Below, piece by piece: positions 10,186 through 20,634 of a DNA stretch of 64,000 bases. The notes beneath the pieces are model-generated. The model worked only from the letters and a program-made list of their open reading frames with translations, was not told where the DNA came from and searched no databases. A program made the position numbers and the translations under genes. This stretch comes from Tupaia tana. Lineage: Eukaryota > Chordata > Mammalia > Scandentia > Tupaiidae. The stretch is from assembly GCA_026018925.1 (NCBI GenBank), contig JAKSZU010000004.1:34677233-34741232 (forward strand), given 5' to 3'. Numbering within the stretch: the stretch's first letter is position 1; the number at the start of each line of letters is the position of its first letter.

Positions 10186-10544
10186 CACAATTCTCTGAGA
10201 CTCAGTTTCCATAAGATGTCATAAAGAAGGCTAGGTAACACTTCTTCATGCAGTTAAAGGAGTGTGGTACAGGAGAGGAACCCTGGGCTTAAAGAACCCA
10301 AATCTTTTACATTGGGCAATAAGTAAACTATCCTTTTGCTCCAAAGGGAGATCATTTCTTCCCAGAGTTGTTCTCCATATGAACAGCTCTGAAAAGATAG
10401 TCTGAAACTATGAGCCGCCAGTGCTTTGCTTACAAGATGTACAGAAACTCAAGATACCCATGGAGGACCGTCTCCTAACAAATATGTCTCGCATTTGTTC
10501 CCTCTGATCTTCCTTATGCCATTAGATCAGACGGCCCCATCACA
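10027..10544 (-). mobile_element. probable solo LTR with a 54-bp T tract
   Basis: The outer ends are TGTAGCC... and ...CATCACA, so it reads TGT...ACA on the minus strand. Near the 3' end on that strand an AATAAAG polyadenylation-type hexamer (plus-strand CTTTATT) lies about 70 bp before the terminal ACA, as in an R-U5 layout. A run of 54 T (10130-10183) sits inside. No gag, pol or env sequence is present. No matching 4-6 bp TSD is evident, so an alternative is two adjacent unrelated insertions, one a retrocopy with a long A tail. Confidence 0.45.
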
Positions 10545-10579
10545 CAAAGGAATATTGCAATGACATTTTGTTTCATCTT

Positions 10580-10718
10580 TTACTGCCAAAGATGTGTGCA
10601 CACATCATGCGCCTGGCCTGTTTTTCAAGCTCCAAAGCTGGGATTGGAATAGTGGTTGACCATGTGGGATCCTGTTCGTATACATGGCACTGAACTGCTG
10701 CACTATGGGGTCAGCCTT
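10580..10718 (-). mobile_element. old tRNA-derived SINE fragment
   Basis: It has the reversed B-box region (GGGATTGGAATAGTGG), GTTGACCATGTGGGATCC and a degenerate head ending GGGGTCAGCC. The body is very short. It is an old member of the A/C superfamily. Confidence 0.6.
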
Positions 10719-10969
10719 ACAACTACTTCTTACTTGATCTCCCTAACTCTGCTTGGTCCCTTTTCATATCAGTCCTCCACACCTTGCTAGTGTAACCTGC
10801 TGAGACACAAATCAGCTGTCTTCCTCCTGTTTTAAAACACTTCCTGCCTTTTCCTTGTCTATGAGGAAAATTCAAGCTCCTTGGCATGGCACCAAAGGGG
10901 TTCTTAGACAAGTCCCTGTGAACTCTTCCAGCCTCAGTGGGCAGCGTATCAGAGGGGATAGCTCCCTCA

Positions 10970-11415
10970 TTGTCCAGGTTACTTAACCCACATGGCCTCA
11001 GTTTCCTTATCTGTGTCATTAGAATGACAGAGCCTGGGACCAGCAGTTAGCATAATGGCTATGTCGCTGGACTCCCACGTAGTCGACCACGGTTCGAGTC
11101 CCAGACTCGGTGGCTTAAACTCACGCTGGGCGCGTGTGCGTGTGTGCGTGTGTGCCCAAGATCCCGAGAGAAGAATGGAGGAGAAGGGATTGCGGCGTGA
11201 CCATCCCCCCTGGGGGGTGATTTCTCGCTTTCTGTCTCTTTGTCTCTCTCTCTGTCTGTCTGTCTGGGAGTGCACACACCCTATAGCAATAAACTTCTCC
11301 AAAAAAAAAAAAAAAAAAAGAAAAGAAAAGGATGATAGAGCCCATCTTACAAGGCTGTTATGAGAATTAACTGGTTCAGCTCACACATCTCTCTCATAAA
11401 TGTTGGCTGCTATGG
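10970..11415 (+). mobile_element. MIR SINE split by a family A SINE
   Basis: The left part ends GGCCTCAGTTTCCTTATCTGTGTCATTAGAATGACAGAGCC. The right part resumes at 11331 with GATGATAGAGCCCATCTTACAAGGCTGTTATGAGAATTAA, through AAATGTTGGCTGCTAT. The inserted SINE occupies 11036-11330. Confidence 0.85.
11036..11330 (+). mobile_element. tRNA-derived SINE, family A (full length)
   Basis: This is a sense copy with intact head, B box GGTTCGAGTCC and a poly-A tail followed by AAAGAAAAGAAAAGG. The TSD AATGACAGAGCC (11023-11034) and GATGATAGAGCC (11331-11342) has mismatches. It lies inside a MIR, which gives the relative age. Confidence 0.93.
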
Positions 11416-12109
11416 TTGTGTCTGACTACCTCCTGCCCTACTTTGGATCTGGCCACATGGTTTGCTGTTAGGGTGTGTCTCTTTTCACCACAGGTAGTGC
11501 TTTTGTCCATGTCACCTCCTCTTTTAGGAATGTCCCAATCTTGTTGCTGGAGCTTAGACTGCGTAGACAGGTCCTCTCTCCCTTCTCCAGGACAGTCCTT
11601 GTATGTCCCAGTCACAGCTCTCTGTCATTGAATCAGTTATTGCTGCTAGCCTGCCCACTTGTTTAACTTTGCATTGGTGACACATGACATGTGTTGTAAA
11701 AAGGCAAATGAATAAATGAAGGGATAGAAGGAGTTCTCAGTCTACAGGAGTTTTGGGGGATTGTGGATGAGGGGGAAGGCAGTTAAGTAGCTTGATAAGA
11801 GGTAAAGAATCTAGGCAAGTGTTGGGGCTTAGGTGAAAATTAGGCCCTACAGGAGTCAGTGCAAGGAGTTTGCTTGTTCAGTGTGGTTTATGTGGTTTAG
11901 AGGCTTGTTTAAAGCTCTCTTCGGTGAAGTAGACAGCTCGTTCTATGCAGTCCTGATTATTCCCTTTCCTGAAAGAAGCTATTGCAAAGAGAAGGTCATG
12001 CAATCTGTGTTCTCATAAGATTTTCAATTCCTTGGAATACAATGAATTCTCTGTTACCTGGCTGAGTGGGTAGAATGGAGCTTCTTTTTAATTAAACTGT
12101 CTCTGAGAC

Positions 12110-12270
12110 AGAAAGTGACTTTATCCCTTCTTCTGAAGTCTCCAAGACCTGGCTCAAATCACCTCCTTGAATTTACTATCCCTCTGGTGCATTCTGTATT
12201 GTGAGTTACAATCTTACGTGAGCAAGTATAATTCCCTAATGAAATTGAAGGTTTTTGAGAACTTAAATTT
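12110..12270 (+). mobile_element. L2 LINE fragment
   Basis: It has the L2 block 'CTGAAGTCTCCAAGACCTGGCTCAAATCACCTCCTTGAA', then TGTGAGTTACAATCTTACG. This corresponds to the 'CAGCTCAAATGTCACCTCCT' part of the family. Confidence 0.65.
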
Positions 12271-13248
12271 TTTCCCCCTGAACTATTGAACATGCTTTTG
12301 AATCAAGGCCTTTCACATACATTTATCCACAGATTGAGATTCTTCATAGGTGTAATGACCACTTTTGAATAATTAGAACACAGCCTTAATCTTGGAATGC
12401 CAATATTTTTCTTTAGGGCTTTAGCTTCCCAGCCATAGCAGCTACTCATTGCATGTCATTAAATGCTTGTACTATTTTAATTACTGTTGAAATGAGAGAA
12501 CCTGAAGTGTGTGTATAAATAAATTGGTAAATATTAATAAAAAAATCCCTGAAAAACTGTAGTAAGAATCACTACTATTAATATTTGGAGTAGGTCTCTA
12601 TAGTCTCTCTTTGCATCATGTTTTGCTTTTCTCTCTCTTTCTCTTCCTCTCTCTCTCTCTCTCAGCATGAACGGGGTCATCTTTTACCACTCATCTGGCA
12701 ACCTGCTTCTCCCCCAACATTAATAGACACGTATTATCCAGATATAGTGTGTGTGAAAGAAGAGGGTCTGAGGAAGGACATTTAGGGGAGGGACAGGGAG
12801 GCAACTCATTAATGGCACAAAGAGGTGTGGTATTATCTGTTGAAGATATTTCATAGTTTTATCAACAGTACTAGGGAGAAATGTTCACCTGTTGAAATAT
12901 CCATTTTGTAAGATAAATAATAATGTGATTAAATGTATGGAAGAAAATGAAATGAAAAAAATGATTATGAGGTAAAAACATTTAAACATGTAAATAATTT
13001 GTTTAAAAAATAAATTAGAATGTACTATTTTCATAAATTAAAAAAATAGATACTTATTAAAAGAGGAGGATTTCTTTAACTTGCCATTTCAGCTCTTGAC
13101 TCATCTTTTTTGCCTTGTCATTACCTGTCCTTTCTTGATTTGTTTGTCTTTGTGGATTGACTCACTGCTGTATTCTGCTGTTTGCTCCCTACGAGCATCT
13201 TTACAGAGTGTCTGCTATATCCCAACTAGTGTATATATTCCACACTTT
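12270..13248. other. AT-rich stretch with no recognisable feature
   Basis: AT-rich DNA with a (CT)n tract at 12634-12663. From 12895 to 13070 it is strongly A/T biased. I see no gene or nameable repeat. Confidence 0.5.
12634..12663. repeat. (CT)n simple repeat
   Basis: Tandem CT dinucleotides with a few interruptions. Confidence 0.85.
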
Positions 13249-13249
13249 A

Positions 13250-13509
13250 AGCAGTTAGCGTAATGGCTATATCGCTGGACTCCCACGTAGTTGACCGCGG
13301 TTCGCGTCCCGGACCTGGTGGCTTAAAACTCACGCCAGGCGCGTGTGCGTGCGTGCCCAAGATCCCGAGAAGAGAATGGAGGAGAAGGGATTGTGGTGTG
13401 ACCATCCCCCGTGGGGGGGTGATTTCTCACTTTCTGTCTCTATGTCTCTCTCTGTCTGTCTGGCGAGCGCATGCGCCCTATAGCGAAAACTCTCCAAAAA
13501 AAAAAAAAA
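13250..13509 (+). mobile_element. tRNA-derived SINE, family A, lacking the first bases
   Basis: A sense copy starting at AGCAGTTAGCGTAATGG, so the GGGACC head end is missing. The body, GA/TC stretch and poly-A are intact. No TSD is visible, which agrees with loss of the left junction. Confidence 0.9.
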
Positions 13510-13524
13510 GCTATTTTCTAATAG

Positions 13525-13640
13525 ACTGGATATTTGTAATCTCCATTTTATGGATGAGAAATTTGGTCTAGGGGTTTAATAATTTATAGAAGATCATGAT
13601 GTTCTAGGTGGAGCTTGGACTTACGGTTTTTATGCCAACA
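13525..13640 (-). mobile_element. possible MIR fragment
   Basis: AATCTCCATTTTATGGATGAGAAATTTGG followed by a GATCATGATGTTCTAGG block resembles the reversed MIR core. It is diverged and lies directly after the SINE tail. Confidence 0.5.
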
Positions 13641-13644
13641 CTTT

Positions 13645-15036
13645 TTCTAGTGTGCAAAATTGCCATCCCATCTTCACCTGGCTTTACTGAGCTTGAAACT
13701 CCTGGAATACTGGATTTTAGGTTTAATCGTCTTTCAGCTCTATCATATCCCTCCAGAGCACCACAGCACATGCTCTTGGGCCAACGAAGTGAGTTTTGTA
13801 TGCTGAAAGGAGAGAGTGAGAGTGAGAGAGAGAGAATGTGTTTGAAACATGTCGTTCTTGTGTTCACCCTCCTGGTGCTGAGGTGGCCTTCCCCTCACAT
13901 CTGTTTTCAACCCCCATCCTGCAAGAGCAGAGTTCTTTGCTAAGGACTCAATGCACCTTTTCTTTGTAATTCATGTCAGTTTTCCCCCAGCCACCTGCAT
14001 GGTCTCTGGCTTACTCTCTGGCTTGTTCTCAGGGCCATGAGTGAGTTCTTTGTGTACTTGCTGTTTTTGATAACCTCAGCCCAAGATTTAATGTCAAGGT
14101 GGGGGCTCTATTAAAGATGCTATTAATCATCCTGTCTTTGTTTGAAGATTTCCGTGTTGGCAAGTGGGCAGATAGAAGTAGCTGTAAGTTTCCCAGCCAG
14201 ATGGACTGGTAGCTGGGATGGAGCATTCAGCTGAAGCACATTCCTATCATTATTTGGCAAGGAAAGAACCCCTGAGATTAATAGCATAATCCTCGCTTGT
14301 GATCCAGATTCATCAGCTGAATCATAGAGCCTCTGTGTTGTGGAGTGGGGGGCGGACCTTAAAATCATCTGCTCCACTTGCTCAATTGGATACTTGCAGA
14401 AACTGAGGCAAAAGATACAGGACGTGATTTAAAATGATAGAACACTAAGGCTTCTGGAGATCTTTGACATGACCAAGCTCAGCTCTTATGGGAAGAATAG
14501 TGAGGCCTTGAGAAGGTCACTAACAAGCTAATGTTACCCAGCTTGCTACTGCAGAGCCACAGGATCTGGGTGGTTAGGGAGCTCTCTGCTAGCCCCTCCA
14601 AGCTGACTCCCAAGGGCCTCTGATTGAATTCTCAGGTTGGCGTTCTTATCTGTGTCGCCATAGCTCTGTGAAGGTCATCTTCTACCGTGTAACGGGGACC
14701 ACTTTCTGCAGAGTGGCAGGTCTTGGGGAACTGGTAAGGGGAAACTAGGAACAAAGAAGCAGAGCAAGAGGTGTTTTGGGGAAAAGTGTGCTCTTCCTTG
14801 CTTTGGGGTTATGGATTTCTAGAGGGTTTTACGTTTGCTGTGAACACAGGACTAAGAGAATTCCCTCCGTGGTGGTAAAGGGGTGTTTTCCATACCCTTC
14901 ACAAAGTATTTTGTCCAGGAATTCCTCCTCGTCCTTCAGGACCATGCATGGTTCTAACGCTTCATGCTTTTGCTGTTTCTGTGGGAACGAGCTTAAGGAT
15001 TGGGTTGAGAAGTCAGGTTTGCTAAGAGGCCTGTCT
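13645..15036. other. mostly unique sequence, traces of old repeats
   Basis: No gene is supported. 14335-14545 has two weak 'CTTGCAGAAACTGAGGCA' and 'GAGGCCTTGAGAAGGTCACTAAC' blocks reminiscent of reversed MIR/MIR3. 13811-13835 is GA-rich. The 111-codon open frame at 13608-13943 has no supporting context. Confidence 0.45.
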
Positions 15037-15037
15037 A

Positions 15038-15251
15038 GGGGCCAGATGGCGGCACCGTGGTAAAATGTGATACTGTGTGAGGCTGACTCACATGGGAAGG
15101 TTCCTGGTTCCCATCTGGAGACCTTTCTGAGTATGCTGGGCACCCACGTGCCCTGTTCTGGGCTTGCCAAGGCTGAGAGTGGACCGCAGGGTCAAGACCC
15201 TGTTGGGGTGCTTTCTCTCTTACTCTCATGGAAGAAATAAACTTTTTAAAA
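15038..15251 (+). mobile_element. tRNA-like SINE, family D
   Basis: A sense copy with head GGGGCCAGATGGCGGCACCGTGG, ACATGGGAAGGTTCCTGG, the GAGTATGCTGGGCACCCACGTGCC block and the tail ATGGAAGAAATAAACTTTTTAAAA. It is a different family from the dominant A type. Two more copies lie at 18474 and 59068. Confidence 0.85.
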
Positions 15252-15254
15252 GGA

Positions 15255-17026
15255 TGTCTTTCTGGTCCTTCCTGTAATAAATCCATAGACAAGACCCAGG
15301 GAGATTTATCTTCCAGAGATTCCCAAGCTCTAAGTGGTGGTAGAAGTTTCCTGCCAGAAGGATCTGAGGCAGAGAGCTGTTGCCATGCGGATGTCTCCAC
15401 ACATCTGGTGGTGACAACAAAGAGCTTTTGTTGGCCCTGAGGTGGGGCCAGTAAAACCCACTTCAGTCAAAAACTACCATACTTAGCCACTTGATAACTG
15501 AAATTCTAATATATGAATGAATGAAAATGAGAGACCGTGGTACTGAGTTTCTGCAGTACAGGTCCAGTGATTCTGTGATGGCTTCCGGTTACAGGGCTGC
15601 ACCTTTCTCACACACCTTTGTTTCAGGCTGTGGTTCAGCCCTACTCTGCGCAGGAAATAAGTCCCATGGGTCGTCTCACTGGGTGGACAATGCATGTGAT
15701 GATTCTTTTGCAAGGGAGAGAAGTGAAAGATGATATCTTCAGATGATGTGAGTGGGAAGTGGCAGCTCATCAAAAGCAGAGGTAAACAAACTGCTTGTGT
15801 GGAAAAGGTATTTCTGGAACCCCCATTTTGTTTCCCTGGTGATGAAAAACAATAAGGCCAAATGGAAGAGAAAATGTAAGAGGTGATATTACTGAAGGGA
15901 GCCATCAACTAGGACTTAGGGGACTGATTTATTTCCTTGAATGCACTAAGAAAATGGCCACTTGTCGCTTTCTGTTGTTAATAAAGAGGTCACTTTATCA
16001 TTAGGCCTTTGAATCTGCATTTAATGGCCAAAGCAGATGGTTGCAATTTGTGACTTAGTGTGGCCACCTTATTAATAAAAAAAGCACGAATGGAAAGAAA
16101 GACTTCTTCATTTTTAACTCCAGAAGCATAACCTAAATGTTTTCCAGCCTCTCTTTGTGTGGAGAGCAGACCCAGTGACTGCAGCAAGATCCTGTTACAT
16201 GTTTGAAAAAAGACTTTAACAGAATGGGGAAACTCTGTTTGAATCCTTCCTTTGTTAAACTTTAAAGGGGCACTATAAATATATACCCCTTCCATGCAGA
16301 AGGTATTTTGAAGGAAGCTTCGGGATTATGTTTGAAAGTATGTTGATATTCTAATAATATAAAGAAACCAAAAAGTGCCTACTTTATTCCAGATAGTGGA
16401 GGCCTGTGAGGTACCAACATTTTTTTGAATAAATTATTTTAAGTTGCCTTTTTGGGGGATTAGATTTAATTACTAGGCTTGGGTGAATAACACATACTTT
16501 ATTTTGTTCTTTTTAAAGTTGCTGGAATTTTGGTGAAAAAGCAATAATGGCAAACGGGTATGGAAGCAGATTTCTGCTCAGTTTTACCTAGCCTGGGTAT
16601 CCCCTCTAATGGTCAGGAATTTGAAAATAAGGTGATCACTCTGGCAATTTTTTGTTACGTGTTGTAGGCTAGCATTTTGAGGACTGTTTGGGAACAACCT
16701 ACATTCATGAAGACAGAATGATTTAGAATCCTAATGCACCTGGGAAGCAGGGCAGAGAAATGCTGAGAATTCTTCACATCAGGCTGAGAGCACTCGTTAA
16801 TTGACTTAGTTACCCTAAGACTTATTTATATTGCAGGATATGGGGTATGTCCTGGGGTCTACTATGGCAATGAACTTTTGCTTCTTTAGGTGACTAGAAG
16901 GGTTATGGGTATGCTGTGCCTGACTCTGAAATTTAAAAAACAAAACAAAACAAAACAAAAAACACTGAATTGTAGGGATAGTAAAGTTTTCAAAGAGATT
17001 ATTTTGTCCAGTTATTTAAAATCTTT
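15255..17026. other. no recognisable feature
   Basis: I find no gene, RNA or nameable repeat apart from a (CAAAA)n-like tract at 16936-16966. The 141-codon open frame at 15483-15908 (minus) has no features of an exon I can defend. Confidence 0.45.
16936..16966. repeat. (CAAAA)n simple repeat
   Basis: Four to five CAAAA units. Confidence 0.8.
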
Positions 17027-17027
17027 C

Positions 17028-17285
17028 TTTTTTTTGAGAGTTTTTTTGGCATAGGGCGCGTGCGCTCGCCAGAAAGAGAGATAGAAGGTAAGAAATCACC
17101 CCCCAGGGGGGCCCCCCAGGGGGGATGGCCACACCGCAATCCCTGCTCCTCCATTCTCCTCTCGGGATCTTGGGCACACATGCACATGCGCCCGACATGA
17201 GTTTAAACCACCAGGTCCAGGACTCGAATTGCAGTCGACTACAGGGGAGTCCAGCGACATAGCCATTATGCCAACTGCTGGTCCC
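17028..17285 (-). mobile_element. tRNA-derived SINE, family A, with doubled palindrome
   Basis: A minus-strand copy with the GGGCGCGTGCGCTCGCC segment. The C6-A-G6 block is present twice in tandem (about 17099-17125), making an extended GC palindrome. No convincing TSD. Confidence 0.9.
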
Positions 17286-17289
17286 TTTC

Positions 17290-17335
17290 TATTACTTTTT
17301 GAGAGACTTTTGCTATAGGGTGTGTGTGCTCACTG

Positions 17336-17375
<40 letters not shown>

Positions 17376-17471
17376 AATCAGTCCTTAGGAGGGATAGCCC
17401 AGCCACAATCCCTTCTCCTCCTTTCTCCTTTTGGGATTTTGGGCATGCATGCATGCACACACACCTGGCAT

Positions 17472-17507
<36 letters not shown>

Positions 17508-17836
17508 AGAGATTTTCACTATATGGCGCGTGCGCTCGCCAGACAGACAGAGAGACAGAGAGACAGAAAGCGAGAAATCACCCCCCAGGGGGGATGGCCA
17601 CGCCGCAATCCCTTCTCCTCCATTCTCCTCTCGGGATCTTGGGCATGCACGCACACGCGCCCGGCGTGAGTTTAAGCCACCGGGTCCGGGACATGAACCG
17701 CGGTCGACTACATGGGAGTCCAGCGACATAGCCATTACGCTAACTGCTGTTTCCCCCTGTCATGAGTTTTAAGCTCAAACCTGGTCGACTACGTGGGGGT
17801 CCTGCAATGTAACCACTCTGTCATCTGCTAGTTCCC
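17290..17836 (-). mobile_element. tRNA-derived SINE, family A (older), split by another
   Basis: The distal part lies at 17290-17480 and carries an expanded (GA)n run (17341-17371). The head part lies at 17767-17836. Between them is the younger copy at 17481-17756. Together the two flanks make one complete older SINE. Confidence 0.88.
17481..17756 (-). mobile_element. tRNA-derived SINE, family A, nested inside another SINE
   Basis: A near-consensus, CpG-rich minus-strand copy. TSD CCTGGCATGAGTTTT on the left and CCTGTCATGAGTTTT on the right, one mismatch. The target was the GGCATGAGTTTTAAG region of the older SINE. Confidence 0.93.
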
Positions 17837-17984
17837 TCAATCATTTTTTTCTATTAATGATGCCTCTGAGAAGAGCTCTCCTTGGACTCAGAAATAGCTG
17901 GAGTATTAAATGAATAATTACTTGTTTTTTCCCTTTTTATTAATTAAAGATATACAACAACCCATCTAATTCATTTATCTGTGT

Positions 17985-18060
17985 GTTCATTCAGCCTTTA
18001 GTCTGTGTACCTTTGACTAGGTACTTGGCAGGATGTACAGGTACAATTGGGTACATTAGG
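17985..18060 (-). mobile_element. possible L2 LINE remnant
   Basis: GTGTTCATTCAGCC, then TTTGACTAGGTACTTGGCAGG, faintly follows the reversed L2 end. Weak. Confidence 0.3.
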
Positions 18061-18182
18061 CTTATAAAAACCGCCCCAAAAGTGGATAGATCTTTGTTAT
18101 TCTTACCTTTGTACATTCCTAGATATCCAGACCAATGCAGCCTGGCTAAGCCATCATCTTTTGTTTGAAATTTTTGTTTTAG

Positions 18183-18420
18183 TTTTTTTTTTTTTTCTTC
18201 TATAGAGTACATTCATTTGCCAGAAAGAGAGAAATAGAGGGAAATTACCCTTTGGGGAGATGGCCATGCTGTAATCCCTTTTCCAGTCTCTTTTAAGGAT
18301 TTTGGGCATGCATGCGCACACGCCCAGCATATTTTCCAAGCCACCAGGTATGAGACTCGAACTATGCACTTGGCCATGTGGGCTCCAGCCACCTTGACCA
18401 CCGCACCATCTGGCTGGCTC
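18183..18420 (-). mobile_element. tRNA-derived SINE, family A (old subfamily)
   Basis: A CpG-poor minus-strand copy whose C6-G6 palindrome is reduced to CCCTTTGGGG. The head ends in CATCTGGCTGGCTC. A possible TSD is TTTGAAATTTTTG / TTTGAAATATTTT. Confidence 0.82.
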
Positions 18421-18473
18421 AATTTTGAAATATTTTGAATATAAAAAAGAATGAATAATCAAATTATAATAGC

Positions 18474-18680
18474 TGGGGCCAGATGGTAGTGCAGTGGTAA
18501 AACAAGACACTGTACAAGGCTGATCTACATGGGAAGGTTCTATTTGCATCCAGAGACGTTGAGTATGCCAGGCATGCATATGCCCATGATTGAGGGCTGG
18601 CTGCAGCTGGAGGTGAATTGTGGCTTCAAAAATCTTTTGGGGGTGTCTATGTCCAGAGGAAATGAATATTAAAGACAAAG
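18474..18680 (+). mobile_element. tRNA-like SINE, family D
   Basis: A sense copy: GGGGCCAGATGGTAGTGCAGTGG, ACATGGGAAGGTTC, GCCAGGCATGCATATGCCCATGAT, GGCTGGCTGCAGCTGG, ending GGAAATGAATATTAAAG. Diverged compared with the copy at 15038. Confidence 0.82.
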
Positions 18681-18684
18681 CCTT

Positions 18685-20355
18685 TAAGATACCATTACTT
18701 TTCTATATTTGCTCCAGATTATTTAAAATACATAAGACATTGTAAATACACTAAAACCCCTGGTGTGTCTCACCTAAATCTTGTTATTTTTACTCTCCAA
18801 GAGAAAATCTCAACTAAATTTGATGTCTTTTCACTCTCATGTATGTTACATTCCTGTATATGTATAAGTCCACTGATACAACAAGATATTGTTTTGCCTA
18901 TTTTAAAACTTCATGTAAATGATTTACTAATCCTGCCCTTCCACAGCCTGCTCTTTTTGCTCATCATTATGATTTTTATTTAACCTTGTTAATTTAGGCA
19001 CTGCATGTCAGTCTAGGAGGTTATTTTAACTCCTGTGGAGGAACTGTCTTACTGTATCACCATGTCACAGTCAATGTACCTGTTCTTCCGCTTTCATTCT
19101 TTCCTGTGTTACAGACAATCCTGCCATGAAAGGGTTTGGTCCTCTTTCGTGAAGTTTTTGGGAAAATTTCTGTAGACTGTATTCCTAGAAAGAGAATAGG
19201 ATGTATGTGTCTCACAGCTTACTTAGGTGTTGCCAAATTGTGCCTGTGCCCTGAAGGCCTGTGCCAGCGTGAACTCCTTCCTACAGAACCCAGGTTCTGT
19301 TGCCGTTGCCCCTTCTCTCTCCAACTCTTGGTACTGGTACTCCAACTTTTAGCTTCTGCTTATTTGATGGGCATAAAATAAAAGTGTCAAAATTTGTCTG
19401 ACACTTTACTCAGTGTCAGAAGCTGAGTAAAGATGGTAGACTGAATACTAGACATTGTTTTCCACATCCTCCTGTTCCTGTAACACAGGTCAGGTATGAG
19501 TTTCTCGGCAAAGCCTACTTTGGCTTTTAAATCATTTACTGTGCATCTTTTATACACAGAGCATTTATGTACCTCTCTAAACGAAGTGAAGGTACAAAAT
19601 CCAGACTCACAGAACCTGTGCTGAGAGTGAGCGGCAAGCAACGCTGTGACCAATTCTCAGTGGATTTGTTCTGCTGGCCAGGGAAGGCAGGGACCCAGTC
19701 TTTGCTCTTGCGGAGATTATGGCCTGCTCCAACCTTTGGATTCAATGACCCTATCCATAAAGCTAGGGTTTGCATGAGTCATTCCTTTTCCAAGTGCTGA
19801 TGCTTCTTTCCAGTTCCACAATTTCATGTCTCTAAGCGCTATGTCCCTTGGTATTTTTAAATGGTTTTGCATCACTAATCCTCACTTTGTCAGAGGAATT
19901 AAACGCAAAAGCCACCACTAAGTGAAGAGCAGTTAAGAAGTTACCTTTGAAATTGCAATGTAGGTAAAAATTATGTGGAAAAAGGTCAGTCACTCATGTG
20001 TAAAGACAATAGGGAAAATAATGTTGTATAGACTGGGTGATTGTCCTCATGGCCCATTTTTCTGTTTTCCAGATTTTCTTCAATGATCCTATAATAGCCT
20101 TAGAATAAAATAATAAGCATATGCAAGCAATTATAGGCTCATTTGGTAGGAAAACAGAATGTGATTTACACAAAACATGTGCTGGGCAAAGGGGGGAACA
20201 CCTGTATATGAAAAATGGTTTGTAATAATTTCTTAAATAATCCCTGTAATCCTTCTCTGGGTCAATGCTGGTGGATGATAAGTCTTTATGTATTGCTGTT
20301 GGAAAGATCCAGGCAAGGTGGAAGACAACCAGACTGGCATCTTTTGTAAAAGCCG
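18685..20355. other. no gene recognised; short hairpin-forming segment inside
   Basis: This stretch holds no coding region or repeat that I can name. The only structure is a set of overlapping perfect inverted repeats at 19384-19432. Open frames up to 142 codons (minus, 19994-20422) overlap a SINE and unique AT-rich DNA. Confidence 0.45.
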
Positions 20356-20359
20356 TGGT

Positions 20360-20580
20360 GGACCAGCCAGTGGTGTGGAGGTTAAGGCAGTTGGATCCCA
20401 CATGGCCAGCTCCATGGTTCAAGTCTCAGACCCGGTGGCTTGAAAAACATGTTGGGCTTGTGTCTGTGCATGCCCCAAATCCCAAAAGAATGGAGAAATG
20501 GAGAAGATTATGGTGTGAATATCCCCCATGAAGGGCATACTTTCTCATTTTCCCCTACTCTGTCTCTCTCTGGGTAAAGC
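20360..20580 (+). mobile_element. tRNA-derived SINE, family A (old, no tail)
   Basis: A sense copy with head GGACCAGCCAGTGGTGTGG and B box GGTTCAAGTCT. The body is diverged and it ends after CTCTGGGTAAAGC without a poly-A tail, so the 3' end has been lost. Confidence 0.82.
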
Positions 20581-20634
20581 TGAAGGGAGAACAACTTGAG
20601 CTTCTCTTACTAGGATTTAAGACTACAAGAGAAG

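Larger units (their letters stand above)
9680..10955 (+). mobile_element. L2-like old LINE, split by a 746-bp insertion
   Basis: The left part (9680-9984) has the ACATAGGTGTCTCATAGGCC, CTAAACTGAATTTCCC and ATCAATCCTGTTGATG blocks. The right part (10731-10955) resumes with ACACAAATCAGCTGTC, TTCAAGCTCCTTGGCATGGC. Both belong in this order to an ancient L2-type LINE 3' region. The material between (9985-10730) is younger: a probable LTR and a diverged SINE. Confidence 0.55.

Noticed and set aside
12634-12663. Promoter-associated CT element
   Set aside because: There is no CpG island, TATA-type context or transcript-like sequence beside it. It is a simple repeat.
15483-15908. 141-codon minus-strand frame in repeat-poor DNA as a possible exon
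   Set aside because: Composition and codon pattern look random and I see no acceptor/donor pair or recognisable domain. It is kept only as unsupported.
18154-18678. Longest open frame in the window (174 codons, minus strand)
   Set aside because: It runs through a family D SINE and an old family A SINE. Its peptide is the translation of repeat sequence and there is no independent sign of a gene.
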